Shown here in pieces: positions 18,648 to 28,858 of a DNA stretch of 64,000 nucleotides. This DNA is from Prochlorococcus marinus XMU1412 (GTDB lineage: Bacteria > Cyanobacteriota > Cyanobacteriia > PCC-6307 > Cyanobiaceae). The translations under genes were made by a program, and so were the position numbers. The stretch covers positions 412,145 to 476,144 of the forward strand of contig NZ_JAAORJ010000001.1 of assembly GCF_017696315.1 (NCBI RefSeq), read 5' to 3'. The stretch's first letter is position 1; the number at the start of each line of letters is the position of its first letter. Under the pieces are notes generated by a model. That model had not been told where the DNA came from. It was given only the letters and a program-made list of their open reading frames with translations, and did no database searches.

Positions 18648-20393
18648 TTACATCATACCTGGCATACCCATGCCGCCCATTCCTGGCATACCCATGCCTC
18701 CCATTCCTGGCATACCCATGCCTCCCATTCCTGGCATACCCATGCCGCCCATTCCTGGCATACCCATACCTCCCATGCCACCCATTGGATCTCCACCTGG
18801 CCCTCCTGGGGCTGCGGCTTCAGGCTCTGGAATGTCAGCCATTGCAACTTCTGTTGTCAGGAGCATAGCTGCAATAGATACTGAATCTTGAAGAGCTAAT
18901 CTTATTACTTTGGTTGGATCTAATATTCCTGAATCTTTTAAATCCTCATATTTTCCTGAATTAACATTGAAGCCTTTGTTAAGTCTTTTAATTTCAGCAA
19001 CAACTACATCACCATTAAAACCAGCATTTTTTGCTATTTGTTTAGTAGGTTCCAAAAGGGCTTCTTTTACTATATTTATCCCTGTTCTTAAATCATCGGA
19101 AGATGTTTGACTTAAATTTAAAAGGTCATCTGATATTTCAATTAAAGTTTGTCCACCTCCAGAAACTACACCCTCTTCAATAGCAGCTTTCGTAGCATTA
19201 AGGGAATCTTCAATTCTTAACTTTTTGTACTTCATCTCTGTTTCTGTTGCAGCTCCAACTTTGATAAGTGCTACCCCTCCAGCTAGTTTTGCGATCCTTT
19301 CATTAATTTTGTCCTGATCATACTCTGAGTCTGTTATGTCAACTTCTCTCTTTAATTTTTCTACTCGCGCTTTAACCAAATCTTTAGTGTCTTCGAAGGC
19401 AACTATTGTAGTTTTTTCCTTCGTGATAGTTATTTTTTTTGCTTTGCCTAAATCTTTAATCGATACTTTATCAAGTGTCATCGATTTATCTTCACTAATT
19501 AACTTAGCTCCAGTAAGAATAGCAATATCTTCAAGGGCAGCTTTTCTTCTCTCGCCAAATAACGGAGCCCTTACAGAAGCTACGTTTAACACTCCACTAT
19601 TCTTATTCAAAACCAAGGTGGTTAAAGCCTCTCCTTCAATATCTTCAGCAATTATTAGCAAAGGGGAGCCTGACTTCTGAATTTCTTCAAGTATTGGAAC
19701 CAGATCAATTAAAGTTGAAATTTTTTGATCAGTTATTAATATTTTAGGATTTTCAAGTTCACAAACTTGTCTTTCTTGGTCTGTTACGAAATATGGAGAA
19801 CTATAGCCTCTATCAAAAGACATTCCTTCAGTTATATCTAATTCTGTATCTAGTGATTGAGATTCTTCGACAGTTATTACGCCATCTGAAGTAACAATAT
19901 CCATTGCCTTCGAAATTATAGATCCAATTTCTTCATCACCTCCAGCACTAACTGTTGCAACTTTTTGGATATCAGAACCACTTAATGAAATACTTTTGGA
20001 ACTTAATTTTTCTAGAACAAAAGCCAGGCCTATCTCCATACCTTTTTTTAATTCCATAGGACTGGCACCAGAAGCAATATTTTTTAATCCCTCTTGAACC
20101 ATCTTCTGAGTCAAAATGGTGGCTGTTGTGGTTCCATCTCCTGCACTCTCTTTCGTCTTGGATGCAACTTGTTCTATTAATTTCGCACCCAAATTAGAAA
20201 TAGGGTTCTCAATCTCAATTTCTTTAGCAACTGTGGACCCATCTCTAACTATATCTGGTGAACCAAATTTTCTCTCTATTACAACGTTTTTTGCTTTTGG
20301 GCCAATAGTAACCTTTACCGCATTAGCTACGAAATTTACACCTTTTTCTAGCGCTTCTCTTGATTCATTAGAAAAACTTAATTGTTTAGCCAT
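18648..20393 (-). CDS. groL: 60 kDa chaperonin GroEL with Gly-Met tail
   Basis: A 581-residue chaperonin that folds proteins in an ATP-driven double ring. Family features are visible: [13 protein letters not shown] and DGTTTATIL near the N-terminus, [15 protein letters not shown] hinge residues, and [15 protein letters not shown]. The tail is unusually long and made of GMGGMGMP repeats, longer than the usual GGM tail. No groES is adjacent, so this is the stand-alone chaperonin copy; an operonic groES-groEL is expected elsewhere. No CIRCE inverted repeat was seen upstream. Confidence 0.97.
   Translation of the reverse strand: MAKQLSFSNESREALEKGVNFVANAVKVTIGPKAKNVVIERKFGSPDIVRDGSTVAKEIEIENPISNLGAKLIEQVASKTKESAGDGTTTATILTQKMVQEGLKNIASGASPMELKKGMEIGLAFVLEKLSSKSISLSGSDIQKVATVSAGGDEEIGSIISKAMDIVTSDGVITVEESQSLDTELDITEGMSFDRGYSSPYFVTDQERQVCELENPKILITDQKISTLIDLVPILEEIQKSGSPLLIIAEDIEGEALTTLVLNKNSGVLNVASVRAPLFGERRKAALEDIAILTGAKLISEDKSMTLDKVSIKDLGKAKKITITKEKTTIVAFEDTKDLVKARVEKLKREVDITDSEYDQDKINERIAKLAGGVALIKVGAATETEMKYKKLRIEDSLNATKAAIEEGVVSGGGQTLIEISDDLLNLSQTSSDDLRTGINIVKEALLEPTKQIAKNAGFNGDVVVAEIKRLNKGFNVNSGKYEDLKDSGILDPTKVIRLALQDSVSIAAMLLTTEVAMADIPEPEAAAPGGPGGDPMGGMGGMGMPGMGGMGMPGMGGMGMPGMGGMGMPGMGGMGMPGMM
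18661..18780 (-). repeat. Five 24-bp tandem repeats encoding the GroEL Gly-Met tail
   Basis: Five consecutive 24-bp units, four nearly identical and one degenerate at 18757-18780. Each encodes eight residues of the Gly-Met-Pro tail. Differences are mostly silent third-base changes. Confidence 0.9.
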
Positions 20394-20524
20394 GTTTACT
20401 CAATCTTTAGTCTTATTCTAATCTCCCATAGAATCATTTTTAAGGGATATTTAATTAAGTGGGGAAAGCCGAATTTCTTTAAATGAGACATACACATTAA
20501 CTCAAATAAGAGTATCTTTAAGTT

Positions 20525-20704
20525 ATGGAAGAAACAAATAATCTTATTTTTACTCTTACCGCAATCCTGGCGATTGCTATGACACTGATATATTTTCCTT
20601 TAAGATTTTTCTTGACATTAACGGCTAGAAGTCGAAGACTTAAACTTTTACAAAAAATTAGAAGGTTAAGAGATGAATTGGGCCAGCCTTATGAAAGTAC
20701 ATAA
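20525..20704 (+). CDS. Small single-span membrane protein (59 aa)
   Basis: A 59-codon ATG-to-TAA frame. It has a short acidic N-terminus (MEETNN), one hydrophobic span of about 25 residues (about 7-32) and a strongly basic C-terminal part (TARSRRLKLLQKIRRLRDELG). This layout predicts an inner-membrane peptide with its basic end in the cytoplasm. It fills the gap between groEL and fabG exactly: the stop is at 20704 and the convergent fabG stop begins at 20705. The function is unknown. Confidence 0.65.
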   Translation: MEETNNLIFTLTAILAIAMTLIYFPLRFFLTLTARSRRLKLLQKIRRLRDELGQPYEST

Positions 20705-21454
20705 TTAAATACTCATACCTCCGTCAATACTGATTGTTTGCCCTGTAATATAACTCCCAGCATTACTAGAAACTAAGAATGACACTAAGTTTGCAATTTG
20801 AGTACAACTTCCTAATTTCCTTAAAGGGATAACTTTAAGTATCTCTTCAGTATTAAGTTTTCCAGTCATTTCTGTTTCTATAAAGCCAGGAGCTATTGCG
20901 TTTACGTTTATACCTCTTGAAGCAAATTCTTTAGCGCAAGATTTTGTGAATCCAATAACTCCAGCTTTGGCTGCAGAATAATTTGCTTGGCCGGGATTAC
21001 CAATTATTCCAACAACAGATGAAATATTTACAATACTACCGCTTCTTTTTTTCATCATAAATTTTGAAGCATATTTTGTACAAAGAAAAACCCCTTTTAA
21101 GTTTGTATTTAATACATCATCCCATTGTTCCGATTTCATTCTCATCAATAGTCCATCTCTAGTAATACCTGCATTGTTAATAAGAATATCAATGGAGCCA
21201 TTAATTTTTATGATTTCTCCAAAAGCTGAACTGACAGAATCCTCTCTTGATACATCAAATTTTAATTTATGAGCTTTACCTCCCGAATTTTTTATTGAAT
21301 TTACAACTTCTTCAGCTTTTTCATCAGAAGAAGAGTAATTAATAAAAACTTCTGCTCCTAAGCGGCTTAGTTCCAAAGCAATTTCTTTACCAATTCCTCT
21401 GCTAGCTCCAGTGATTAAAGCAACTTTGCCTGATAATGAATCTGTATTGGACAT
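20705..21454 (-). CDS. fabG: 3-oxoacyl-[acyl-carrier-protein] reductase
   Basis: A 249-residue short-chain dehydrogenase that reduces beta-ketoacyl-ACP with NADPH in fatty-acid elongation. It shows the nucleotide-binding ITGASRGIGKEIA at residues 14-26, the NNAGITRDGL motif, the catalytic serine in NISSVVG, and the YSAAKAG Tyr/Lys pair. The C-terminal GQTISIDGGMSI is characteristic of FabG. It is divergent from ispD across 92 bp. Confidence 0.96.
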   Translation of the reverse strand: MSNTDSLSGKVALITGASRGIGKEIALELSRLGAEVFINYSSSDEKAEEVVNSIKNSGGKAHKLKFDVSREDSVSSAFGEIIKINGSIDILINNAGITRDGLLMRMKSEQWDDVLNTNLKGVFLCTKYASKFMMKKRSGSIVNISSVVGIIGNPGQANYSAAKAGVIGFTKSCAKEFASRGINVNAIAPGFIETEMTGKLNTEEILKVIPLRKLGSCTQIANLVSFLVSSNAGSYITGQTISIDGGMSI

Positions 21455-21546
21455 TATGTAATTTTATAATTTTTAATCGTAGTACTATTTGTGTAAAGAT
21501 ATTGCTTTTATTTATAATTGTCTAGAAATTATTAAGACCTTCTATT

Positions 21547-22218
21547 GTGCACTTTTTAATACCAGCTGCAGGGAGCGGTAGCAGAATGAAAGCTGGAAAA
21601 AATAAATTACTTATTGATTTAGAGGGAGAGTCTTTGATTTTTTGGACACTTAAATCTGTATTTTCTGCAAGCTCAACAAATTGGGTTGGAATAATTGGGC
21701 AACCGAAAGATAAAAATTTATTATTAAATTCAGCAAAAGATTTTGCTCATAAAGTTCATTGGATTAATGGTGGTGACACTAGACAAGAGTCAGTTTTTAA
21801 TGGTTTAAAAGCGCTACCAAAAGATGCTGAAAAAGTTTTAATACATGATGGTGCTAGATGTCTAATTAATCCTGAATTGATAGACCTTTGTGCCAAACAA
21901 TTAGATGACAATGAAGCTGTAATTTTGGCTACTAAGGTAACTGACACAATAAAGATTGTTAATAATGAAGGTTTTATTAAAGAAACACCAGATAGAAATT
22001 ATTTATGGGCAGCGCAAACTCCTCAGGGCTTTTTAGTAGATAGATTAAAAAAAGCTCATAAGATGGCAATTGATAATAATTGGAAAGTCACAGATGATGC
22101 CTCACTATTCGAAATGCTTAATTGGAAAGTGAAGATTGTTGAAGGAACTTATTCAAATATAAAAATCACATCCCCTATAGATTTGAAAATAGCAAAACTT
22201 TTTGTGAAGAACCCTTAG
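21547..22218 (+). CDS. ispD: 2-C-methyl-D-erythritol 4-phosphate cytidylyltransferase
   Basis: The third enzyme of the MEP isoprenoid pathway; it joins CTP to MEP. A GTG start at 21547 begins the nucleotide-binding PAAGSGSRMKAGKNKLLIDL. Later motifs are GGDTRQESVFNGL, VLIHDGARCL and DDASLFE. The length of 223 residues is normal. It converges with the peptidase gene: its stop ends at 22218 and the next starts at 22219. Confidence 0.96.
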   Translation: MHFLIPAAGSGSRMKAGKNKLLIDLEGESLIFWTLKSVFSASSTNWVGIIGQPKDKNLLLNSAKDFAHKVHWINGGDTRQESVFNGLKALPKDAEKVLIHDGARCLINPELIDLCAKQLDDNEAVILATKVTDTIKIVNNEGFIKETPDRNYLWAAQTPQGFLVDRLKKAHKMAIDNNWKVTDDASLFEMLNWKVKIVEGTYSNIKITSPIDLKIAKLFVKNP

Positions 22219-23088
22219 TTAAAAAGGTTTATGGATACTAAGAATGCCATCATAACCATTTAAAGTGGATTCGTATCCTAAAGGAATGCAAGCATTTCCC
22301 GATATGTGGCCTATTGGGAGGTCAAAAAGAATAGGAAAATCAAACTCTAGGAGTCTTTCAATAATGCAGTTTTTTAGTAAATCTTTCCATTCAAGGTCGC
22401 AGGAATCATTAGAAAAACTTCCGAATCCAATGCCAGCAATTTCAGTAAGTGTTTTAGTCATTCTGAGGTAAGTCAACATGCGATCAATTTTATAAATATC
22501 TTCATTAATATCTTCAAAAATTATTATTTTCCCTTTGCAATTTGGAAAGTGATTAGTACCAATTAAAAAAGTAGCAATAGTTAAGTTAGAAACGATAATT
22601 TCTCCTTTAGCTATCCCACCTCTTAAAGGGATTCCTCTTATATCTTCAACATATCCCTCAAAAAGTAAATTTCTTAATCTCTCAAGACTCCACTCCGGCT
22701 CTTTGAAAAGGCCATTAACCATGGGCCCATGAATAGAACCTGTAAATCCTTGAGAATATTTTGATAGTAATAAAGAACATGTATCTGAGAATCCAAGCAT
22801 TAAACCATGCTGCCAAGAAGGTTCTTTTTCTAATAGTCTTGCTGAACCCCAGCCTCCTTTTGCAAAAATGATTAGCTTACTATTTAGTGCTTTTTCCAGT
22901 TCTTCAAATCTAGTTAGATCATCACCTGCAAAATAACCAAATTTTTTTGATAGAGAATTATTTTCATTAATTTCCAAGCCCCAGTTTTTTAAGATTTCTA
23001 TGCCTTTTTGAAAATTTTCGTTTTCATCAATAAAGGAGCCTGGAGCTAAAATATCTATAAGATCACCTTTTTTTAATCTAAAAACCAT
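22219..23088 (-). CDS. LD-carboxypeptidase, peptidase family S66
   Basis: A 289-residue serine peptidase of the LdcA/MccF family, which removes terminal D-alanine from murein tetrapeptides in cell-wall recycling. The N-terminal LDILAPGSF-like start, the nucleophile serine in LGFSDTCSLL, the SIHGPMV motif and the C-terminal PIGHISGNACIPLG with its histidine fit the family. It lies 9 bp downstream of the UbiA gene on the same strand. A MccF-like immunity role is a less likely alternative. Confidence 0.88.
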   Translation of the reverse strand: MVFRLKKGDLIDILAPGSFIDENENFQKGIEILKNWGLEINENNSLSKKFGYFAGDDLTRFEELEKALNSKLIIFAKGGWGSARLLEKEPSWQHGLMLGFSDTCSLLLSKYSQGFTGSIHGPMVNGLFKEPEWSLERLRNLLFEGYVEDIRGIPLRGGIAKGEIIVSNLTIATFLIGTNHFPNCKGKIIIFEDINEDIYKIDRMLTYLRMTKTLTEIAGIGFGSFSNDSCDLEWKDLLKNCIIERLLEFDFPILFDLPIGHISGNACIPLGYESTLNGYDGILSIHKPF

Positions 23089-23097
23089 CTTTAGAAT

Positions 23098-24006
23098 TTA
23101 TGAGGCAATGATAATTCCTAATAAAAGAACTCCTCCATAAATTGATTGATTTTTGAAGTGATTACCTATATTTTTCATTGTTTGCTTTTTCTCAGGAAAT
23201 ACTTTTAGTATATCTCTCTGCATTAAGATTGACGTTGTAAGCCAAATTGGCCAAAAAATAAAATCCATTTGATTAATAAATCCGCATAATGCGAGAAAAC
23301 TAGAAGTTAAAAAATAACAAATTTGAATAGTTACTCTAGTATTGCTGCGGAGGTTAACAGCGGAGCTATTTATTCCAATTTTGATATCATATTTTTTATC
23401 TGCTAGAGCATAAATCGTGTCAAAGCCAAAAGTCCAAAAAATGGTAGCTAGCCAGCAAAACAACAAAACAATACTATTTAAATTGCCTTCATTTGCGGCC
23501 CAGGGAATTAAGACAGCAAAACCCCAGCATATGGATAAGATTAATTGGGGATATTTAAACCATCTTTTGGCAGAAGGATAAATTAAAATGATAGGTAAAG
23601 CTAAAAAAGCAAGTGAAATGGAAAGTATTCTTCCAGGTTGAGGTAGTGACAAAGTTAAAAAGAAGCTACATAAAATTAAAAAGATAAGAATTGAATAAGC
23701 CGTTTTAAGACCGATTTTATTTGCAGCTAGAGGTCTATCTTTTGTTCTAAAAACTCTTTGATCAATTTTTTTGTCCCAAATATCATTAACCACGCAGCCT
23801 AATCCACTTACTAGTAGTCCTCCCAGAATTATTCTTAGCAACATTAAAAATGTTGGATTAGCATCTGGGGTTAAATATAAACTCCATCCAGCAGGAATAA
23901 GTAAGATAATTCGTCCAGTCGGTTTATTCCACCTTAATAATTCAAAAAAAGTACTTAATTTAATTTGTCGGTTTTTATTTGGCATATGACCTATTGTATA
24001 TTTCAT
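23098..24006 (-). CDS. ubiA: 4-hydroxybenzoate polyprenyltransferase (UbiA type)
   Basis: A membrane prenyltransferase that in cyanobacteria attaches the solanesyl-type chain to 4-hydroxybenzoate for plastoquinone synthesis. It carries NDIWDKKIDQRVFRTKDRPLAA (aspartate-rich motif 1) and DTIYALADKKYDIKIGINSS (motif 2), with multiple membrane spans. The length of 302 residues is normal. An in-frame Met at residue 8 is an alternative start. It is divergent from ppx across 104 bp. Confidence 0.93.
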   Translation of the reverse strand: MKYTIGHMPNKNRQIKLSTFFELLRWNKPTGRIILLIPAGWSLYLTPDANPTFLMLLRIILGGLLVSGLGCVVNDIWDKKIDQRVFRTKDRPLAANKIGLKTAYSILIFLILCSFFLTLSLPQPGRILSISLAFLALPIILIYPSAKRWFKYPQLILSICWGFAVLIPWAANEGNLNSIVLLFCWLATIFWTFGFDTIYALADKKYDIKIGINSSAVNLRSNTRVTIQICYFLTSSFLALCGFINQMDFIFWPIWLTTSILMQRDILKVFPEKKQTMKNIGNHFKNQSIYGGVLLLGIIIAS

Positions 24007-24110
24007 AACTTTAAATAATTTTACTAGGATTAAATGATTTCTATTATTTAATAATCAATCTTGGGTATATTTATAAATGGATTAAAGATATTTGCATCTT
24101 ATAAAAAGAA

Positions 24111-25706
24111 ATGATAGATAAACAAGAATTAAGATATTTTCAAGAAAAGCAAATTTTCGTAGCTTCTATAGATATTGGAACTAACTCTACACATCTCTTG
24201 GTAGCAGAAATTAATCTAGAATTAAAATCATTTTCAATAAAATTCACTGATAAATCAACCACTCGTCTTGGAGAAAGAGATGAGGAGGGTAATCTTACTG
24301 AAGAATCAATCCAAAGAGCATTAGTTACTCTTAAGCGATTTAAGGAATATTGCAAAAGTAATGGAGTAAAACAAATAGTAACAGCAGCAACAAGTGCAGT
24401 TAGGGAAGCTCCAAACGGTCAAGATTTTATTAGAAGAGTTCTTGATGAAACTGGTATTCAAATAGAAATGATAAGTGGTTCTGAGGAAGCCAGATTAATT
24501 TACCTTGGCGTTCTTTCTGGTATGTCTTTTGAAGATCAGTCTTTTGTAATCATAGATATTGGAGGAGGATCTACAGAATTAATACTTGCAGATAAAAAAG
24601 ATTCTATAGCTCTTACCAGTTCGAGAATTGGTGCTGTAAGACTTAAAAACGATTTTTTAAATAAAGAGTCTATAACTTCAGAAAGATCGAGTTTTTTAAC
24701 AACTTTTATTAAAGGATCTTTAGAACCATCTGTTCGAAAAATAAAGAGTAGATCTAAGGGAGATAAGCCTTTATCTATGATTGCAACCAGTGGCACTGCA
24801 ACCTCATTAGGAAATTTGATCGCAGATGATTTAGGAGAATCTAAACAAAAGTTGCATGGTTATAAATTTAAAAGGGAAAATTTACAAAATGTATTGGAAA
24901 AACTAATTAAATTGCCAGTTTCGGAAATCAAGAAAATACCTTCATTAAGTGAGAGAAGAGCAGAAATAATTATTCCAGGAGCATTGATATTAAACACCGC
25001 AATGGAGATGTTGAACTTTAATGAATTAATAGTAAGTGAGAGGGCGCTAAGAGAGGGTTTGGTTGTAGATTGGATGCTTCGTAAAGGGATAATTAAAAAT
25101 GAGTTAAATATTCAAAGCAATATTAGAAAAACAACCATAGTCCATCAGGCCAGAAAGTTTGGAGTAGATAATACGAGAGCTGAGAAAGTTAATGATATTG
25201 CCTTTCAAATCTATAATCAGACTAAAAATATCTTTCATAGCGATAATGACCCTAAAGCAAAAGAGCTTCTTTGGGCAGCTTCTAATCTTTATAATTGTGG
25301 GAAATACGTGAATGTTGGTTCATATCATAAACACTCTTGGTACTTAATAAAAAATTGTGAGTTGTTGGGATATTCTGAAGCAGAAACAAATATTATTGCT
25401 TCAATTGCTAGGTACCATAGAAAGACTTTACCCAAGAAAAGACATGAGTCTTGGCAAAATTTAGTATCCAAAGAAGATAAAAAATTAGTTCTTGAAATGT
25501 CATTAATCCTGAGACTAGCAGCATCTCTTGATCAAAGACCTGACAAGGTGATCTCCTCAGTTCAAATAAAATTGCAGGAAAATATTCTTACATTTGAACT
25601 TTTACCTTTAAATAAAAACCATGATCTTCTTCTTGAAAAATGGAACTTAGGATTATGCCGAAATGTAATTAAAGAACTAAAGAATTTGGATTTAAAAGTT
25701 ATTTAG
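24111..25706 (+). CDS. ppx: Exopolyphosphatase / Ppx-GppA family
   Basis: A 531-residue ASKHA-fold phosphatase that releases phosphate from the ends of polyphosphate, or hydrolyses pppGpp. The two phosphate-binding motifs are VASIDIGTNSTHLLVAE near residue 17-33 and VIIDIGGGSTELIL near 146-159. The region after about residue 330 is a C-terminal HD-like domain, as in full-length Ppx. It converges with the HTH gene with an 8-bp overlap. Confidence 0.94.
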   Translation: MIDKQELRYFQEKQIFVASIDIGTNSTHLLVAEINLELKSFSIKFTDKSTTRLGERDEEGNLTEESIQRALVTLKRFKEYCKSNGVKQIVTAATSAVREAPNGQDFIRRVLDETGIQIEMISGSEEARLIYLGVLSGMSFEDQSFVIIDIGGGSTELILADKKDSIALTSSRIGAVRLKNDFLNKESITSERSSFLTTFIKGSLEPSVRKIKSRSKGDKPLSMIATSGTATSLGNLIADDLGESKQKLHGYKFKRENLQNVLEKLIKLPVSEIKKIPSLSERRAEIIIPGALILNTAMEMLNFNELIVSERALREGLVVDWMLRKGIIKNELNIQSNIRKTTIVHQARKFGVDNTRAEKVNDIAFQIYNQTKNIFHSDNDPKAKELLWAASNLYNCGKYVNVGSYHKHSWYLIKNCELLGYSEAETNIIASIARYHRKTLPKKRHESWQNLVSKEDKKLVLEMSLILRLAASLDQRPDKVISSVQIKLQENILTFELLPLNKNHDLLLEKWNLGLCRNVIKELKNLDLKVI

Positions 25707-26193
25707 TTTTTTTAAAAAGTTCTTGTTTTGGAGTTTGATTCTGAGAAGAGTCTGAAAATAAATTGAAAATCAAGGACGAGGCGATTAGTCCGAGAAAACC
25801 TGAAATTAAAATGAATATTAGGAATCCTAGTGGATTAAAATTCTTAGATTGCCTATATTTGTAATTTTTTTTGGAAACTTCTTCAACTATTTCTTCAATT
25901 TTCACTTCTTTCCTCTCTGTCTTGAACTCATCCATTAAAAATTCTGTATCAAGTTTGAGCTTCTGTGAAATGCGTCTAATCATTGCTTTGACAAATACTT
26001 TTTCAGGTAGTTTTTCTTCATTACCTTCTTCTATGGCTTCAAGTTGATGAGCTCCTATTTTTAAATCAGAAGCCAAATCTTCAATGGATTGATTTTTACT
26101 TAACCTAGCCTCTTTAATGAAATTTCCGATTCTCTTTAAAGAGGAATCTCCTCCTTTATTGTTGATTCCCGAAACAGATTTTATTTCTTTCAA
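25699..26193 (-). CDS. RodZ-like membrane-anchored helix-turn-helix protein
   Basis: A 164-residue protein with an N-terminal helix-turn-helix of the RodZ/HTH_25 type (KEARLSKNQSIEDLASDLKI, then LEAIEEGNEEKLPEKVFVKAMIRR, residues about 28-75). A charged linker and one membrane span follow (about 125-147), then a short tail. RodZ links MreB to the cell-wall machinery. This version lacks the usual large periplasmic domain. It lies 55 bp beyond cobM at the end of a minus-strand run, and overlaps ppx by 8 bp. Confidence 0.78.
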   Translation of the reverse strand: MKEIKSVSGINNKGGDSSLKRIGNFIKEARLSKNQSIEDLASDLKIGAHQLEAIEEGNEEKLPEKVFVKAMIRRISQKLKLDTEFLMDEFKTERKEVKIEEIVEEVSKKNYKYRQSKNFNPLGFLIFILISGFLGLIASSLIFNLFSDSSQNQTPKQELFKKTK

Positions 26194-26248
26194 AACAAGT
26201 AAATTTTTACTAATTATAGTAATTAATATTTTTCTAACAACTTAAAGA

Positions 26249-27004
26249 TTATTTATTCCTAAAGAGATGTCTATAAGATGGATTATAAAGATTAGATCTT
26301 TTTTGAGAATTACTAATTGCTGGGCTAATTATGTAAATGGTTGTTCTAATTAGTCTTTTCTCAATAGAAAATTTTTCCATATCTTTTAATTCTATTATTG
26401 ATGTCCAACCATCATCCCAAGACACTCTGAATCCAACAATCACTTTAGTCTCTGGAGGGTAGAACTCTAGTAGAGTTTCTTGAGATCTTTTCACATGCCT
26501 AGCACTAAGATAAAGACATATAGAGGAATTGTGTTTCGCAAGATCTTTCAGAGATTCTTTTTCGGGCATCCCTGTTCGTCCTCCTGCTCTAGTTAAAATT
26601 ATTGTTTGCGTTACGTCAGGGATGGTTAACTCGGCTTCATGATATGCTGCAGCAACTTGAAAAGCACTTACTCCAGGAACAACCTCAGTTTCAATTTTTT
26701 CGTTTTTTAAAATTTCGATTTGCTCTCTAATTGCTCCAAAAAGGCAAGGGTCTCCATCATGCAACCTGATAACAGTTTTCCCTGCCTGAAATTTTTCTAT
26801 CATAATTGAGGTGATTTGCTCTAAGTTGAGCGAACTCGTTTTTATTTTTTCAGAACCTTCTTTAGCTAAATCTAAAATCTTTTCAGGAATTAGAGAATCA
26901 GTCCAAATAATGACATCTGCAATTTTTATCTTCTTTAATGCTTTTAAAGTTAATAATTCTGGATCGCCTGGACCAACACCAATAAAAGTTATTTTTTTAT
27001 CCAT
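26249..27004 (-). CDS. cobM: Precorrin-4 C11-methyltransferase
   Basis: A SAM-dependent methylase of the corrin ring in cobalamin synthesis (251 residues from the chosen start). Family features are [19 protein letters not shown] at the N-terminus, [28 protein letters not shown] and [19 protein letters not shown]. The ATG at 27004 is used: a longer frame would start at 27022 within lgt. Even so it overlaps the lgt 3' end by 8 bp. The location within the petC-petA-lgt run suggests co-transcription. Confidence 0.94.
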   Translation of the reverse strand: MDKKITFIGVGPGDPELLTLKALKKIKIADVIIWTDSLIPEKILDLAKEGSEKIKTSSLNLEQITSIMIEKFQAGKTVIRLHDGDPCLFGAIREQIEILKNEKIETEVVPGVSAFQVAAAYHEAELTIPDVTQTIILTRAGGRTGMPEKESLKDLAKHNSSICLYLSARHVKRSQETLLEFYPPETKVIVGFRVSWDDGWTSIIELKDMEKFSIEKRLIRTTIYIISPAISNSQKRSNLYNPSYRHLFRNK

Positions 27005-27890
27005 TCTTTCTATTTTTCCCACTATATGTTCTCAATCTTAAAAAAAATATTCCAATTAATCCAGAAGAAAATAGAAAAATACTTATAAATTGAGCCATTC
27101 TTATACCGCCATCACAGAAAGGTGGAAGTCCACCAATGCATAGTGGGTCAGTTCTTAAACCTTCAATCCAGAATCTTCCAAAGCTATAACTTATTAAATA
27201 AAGACAGCTGATAAAGCCAGGCCTGAAAAAATCTGTTTTATTTTGTTTATTAAAGGTAATAATAAGGACGATGAAAATTAAAAGATTCCATAATGACTCG
27301 TAGAGAAATGTAGGATGAAAAAATTCATAATTAAGAAATTCTAAAGGCCTATTTTGGATAGGTATAAATAATTTCCAAGGCAAATTTGTGGGAACTCCAA
27401 AGGCTTCATTATTGAAAAAATTTCCCCACCTTCCTATTGATTGTCCCAGAATAATCGAGGGTATTAATATATCTATAAAAGTTTTTAAATTAATTTTTTT
27501 CGACTTACAGAAATAGATAATAGATATTAATCCTCCAATTAGACCACCATGGATTGCGATGCCTCCTTGCCAAACTGCAAGAAAAGAAGGTATTTGAATG
27601 ATGTTATTGAATAGTTCAACAGAAGTAAAAAAGTTCTCTCCGCTATATTGCCTCCATTCAAAAATTACGTAATAAGCCCTAGCTCCAATTATTGAAGATA
27701 TTATTAATGATGGAAGTATTTCACTAATGTAATCTGGGTTGATATTTCTTGCCTTTGCTAGTTTTTTAGAGACAAATAGGCCTATCAAAACTGAAACCGA
27801 AATAAGTAGTCCATACCATCTAATATTTATAAATCCTAAATTGAAAAAAGTTTCTCCTGGAGATTGTATAAAAGCTTGAGGTATAAGCAT
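26997..27890 (-). CDS. lgt: Prolipoprotein diacylglyceryl transferase
   Basis: Transfers diacylglycerol from phosphatidylglycerol to the lipobox cysteine of prolipoproteins, the first step of lipoprotein maturation. It has seven membrane segments, the motifs [21 protein letters not shown] and the signature [13 protein letters not shown]. The length of 297 residues is normal. It would act on lipoproteins such as the two encoded at 5.3 and 7.7 kb. It starts 10 bp after petA. Confidence 0.97.
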   Translation of the reverse strand: MLIPQAFIQSPGETFFNLGFINIRWYGLLISVSVLIGLFVSKKLAKARNINPDYISEILPSLIISSIIGARAYYVIFEWRQYSGENFFTSVELFNNIIQIPSFLAVWQGGIAIHGGLIGGLISIIYFCKSKKINLKTFIDILIPSIILGQSIGRWGNFFNNEAFGVPTNLPWKLFIPIQNRPLEFLNYEFFHPTFLYESLWNLLIFIVLIITFNKQNKTDFFRPGFISCLYLISYSFGRFWIEGLRTDPLCIGGLPPFCDGGIRMAQFISIFLFSSGLIGIFFLRLRTYSGKNRKNG

Positions 27891-27900
27891 TTAAAGAAAG

Positions 27901-28854
27901 TTAGATACCCTCTGCTGCCTGCACTTTTTCTACTTGTTTTTTCTTTAATACTAAAAGTATTTGTGTTAAGCCTACACCAATGAAAAATGCAATCAATCCA
28001 ATTACTCTATAAGGGCTTTGAAGTACAACCTCGGCATCTAATTGCCCAAAGCCACCAACGTTGGGATCATTAGTAAGAGGGTCACCTGCATTAATTTTGT
28101 CTTGTGCTTTTACGATAAGTTGAGGACCAACAGGTACTGCTTCAGAAGTTATCTCACCATTATCATTTTCTATATTGACCTTATAGCTACCATCTTCAAT
28201 TGTTTCTATTGAATTTATTGTTCCTGAGGTGGAAGAAGTGAAAACTACATTATTGCTTTTGTCTCCAGTTGGGTATACCTGACCTCTACCTCTATTGCCT
28301 CCAATATGTAACGAGTATTTCCCATAGTGATATTCTTTATTAGTGGATGGATTAGGGGAAAGTACAGGGAAAACGATTTCTTTATTCGTATCGCCAGGTA
28401 GAGGTCCAACAATGATGATATTATCTTTCTCTTCACTGTAATTAGTGAAATAGACCCCCTCGGTCTCCTCTTTGATTTCTTCCGTCCATCTTTCTTGTGG
28501 AGCAAGTTTAAAGCCATCAGGCAGCATTACAACAGCACCAACTTGTAATGGGACTTCAGAACCATCAGCCCCGATCTCTTTTAAGTCATTTTTGTAGGGT
28601 ATTTTGACTACTGCTTTGAAAACACTGTCTGCTCCAACAGATTGTGGAACCTCTGCAATTGTAGGCATCTGAGCTAGATGACAATTTGCGCAGACTATCT
28701 TACCTGTGGCTTCTCTTGGGGATTCGTAGTTTTGCTGAGCCCAAAATGGATAAGCAAAAGTGATCGATGGATGAAATACAATGCTCGAAATGAAAAGCAG
28801 AGTACAGATAAATAAAGTTGTTTTTTTCATGATTTGATTTTTAAGACTTTTCAT
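27901..28854 (-). CDS. petA: Cytochrome f (PetA)
   Basis: The c-type cytochrome of the b6f complex that passes electrons from the Rieske centre to plastocyanin or cytochrome c6. It has a signal peptide, then a mature N-terminus at Tyr35 (YPFWAQQNY) whose amine ligates heme. The heme motif CANCH is at residues 55-59, and a C-terminal anchor helix follows ([24 protein letters not shown]). The longest frame starts at 28944 inside petC; ATG 28854 just after the petC stop is preferred, with ATG 28830 as alternative. Confidence 0.96.
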   Translation of the reverse strand: MKSLKNQIMKKTTLFICTLLFISSIVFHPSITFAYPFWAQQNYESPREATGKIVCANCHLAQMPTIAEVPQSVGADSVFKAVVKIPYKNDLKEIGADGSEVPLQVGAVVMLPDGFKLAPQERWTEEIKEETEGVYFTNYSEEKDNIIIVGPLPGDTNKEIVFPVLSPNPSTNKEYHYGKYSLHIGGNRGRGQVYPTGDKSNNVVFTSSTSGTINSIETIEDGSYKVNIENDNGEITSEAVPVGPQLIVKAQDKINAGDPLTNDPNVGGFGQLDAEVVLQSPYRVIGLIAFFIGVGLTQILLVLKKKQVEKVQAAEGI

Positions 28855-28858
28855 TTTT

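Noticed and set aside
18670..18891. A plus-strand proline-rich frame beneath the GroEL tail
   Set aside because: It is the antisense image of the Gly-Met repeats; the groEL frame explains it.
20394..20524. A CIRCE element upstream of groEL
   Set aside because: I looked for TTAGCACTC and GAGTGCTAA and did not find the pair in the gap.
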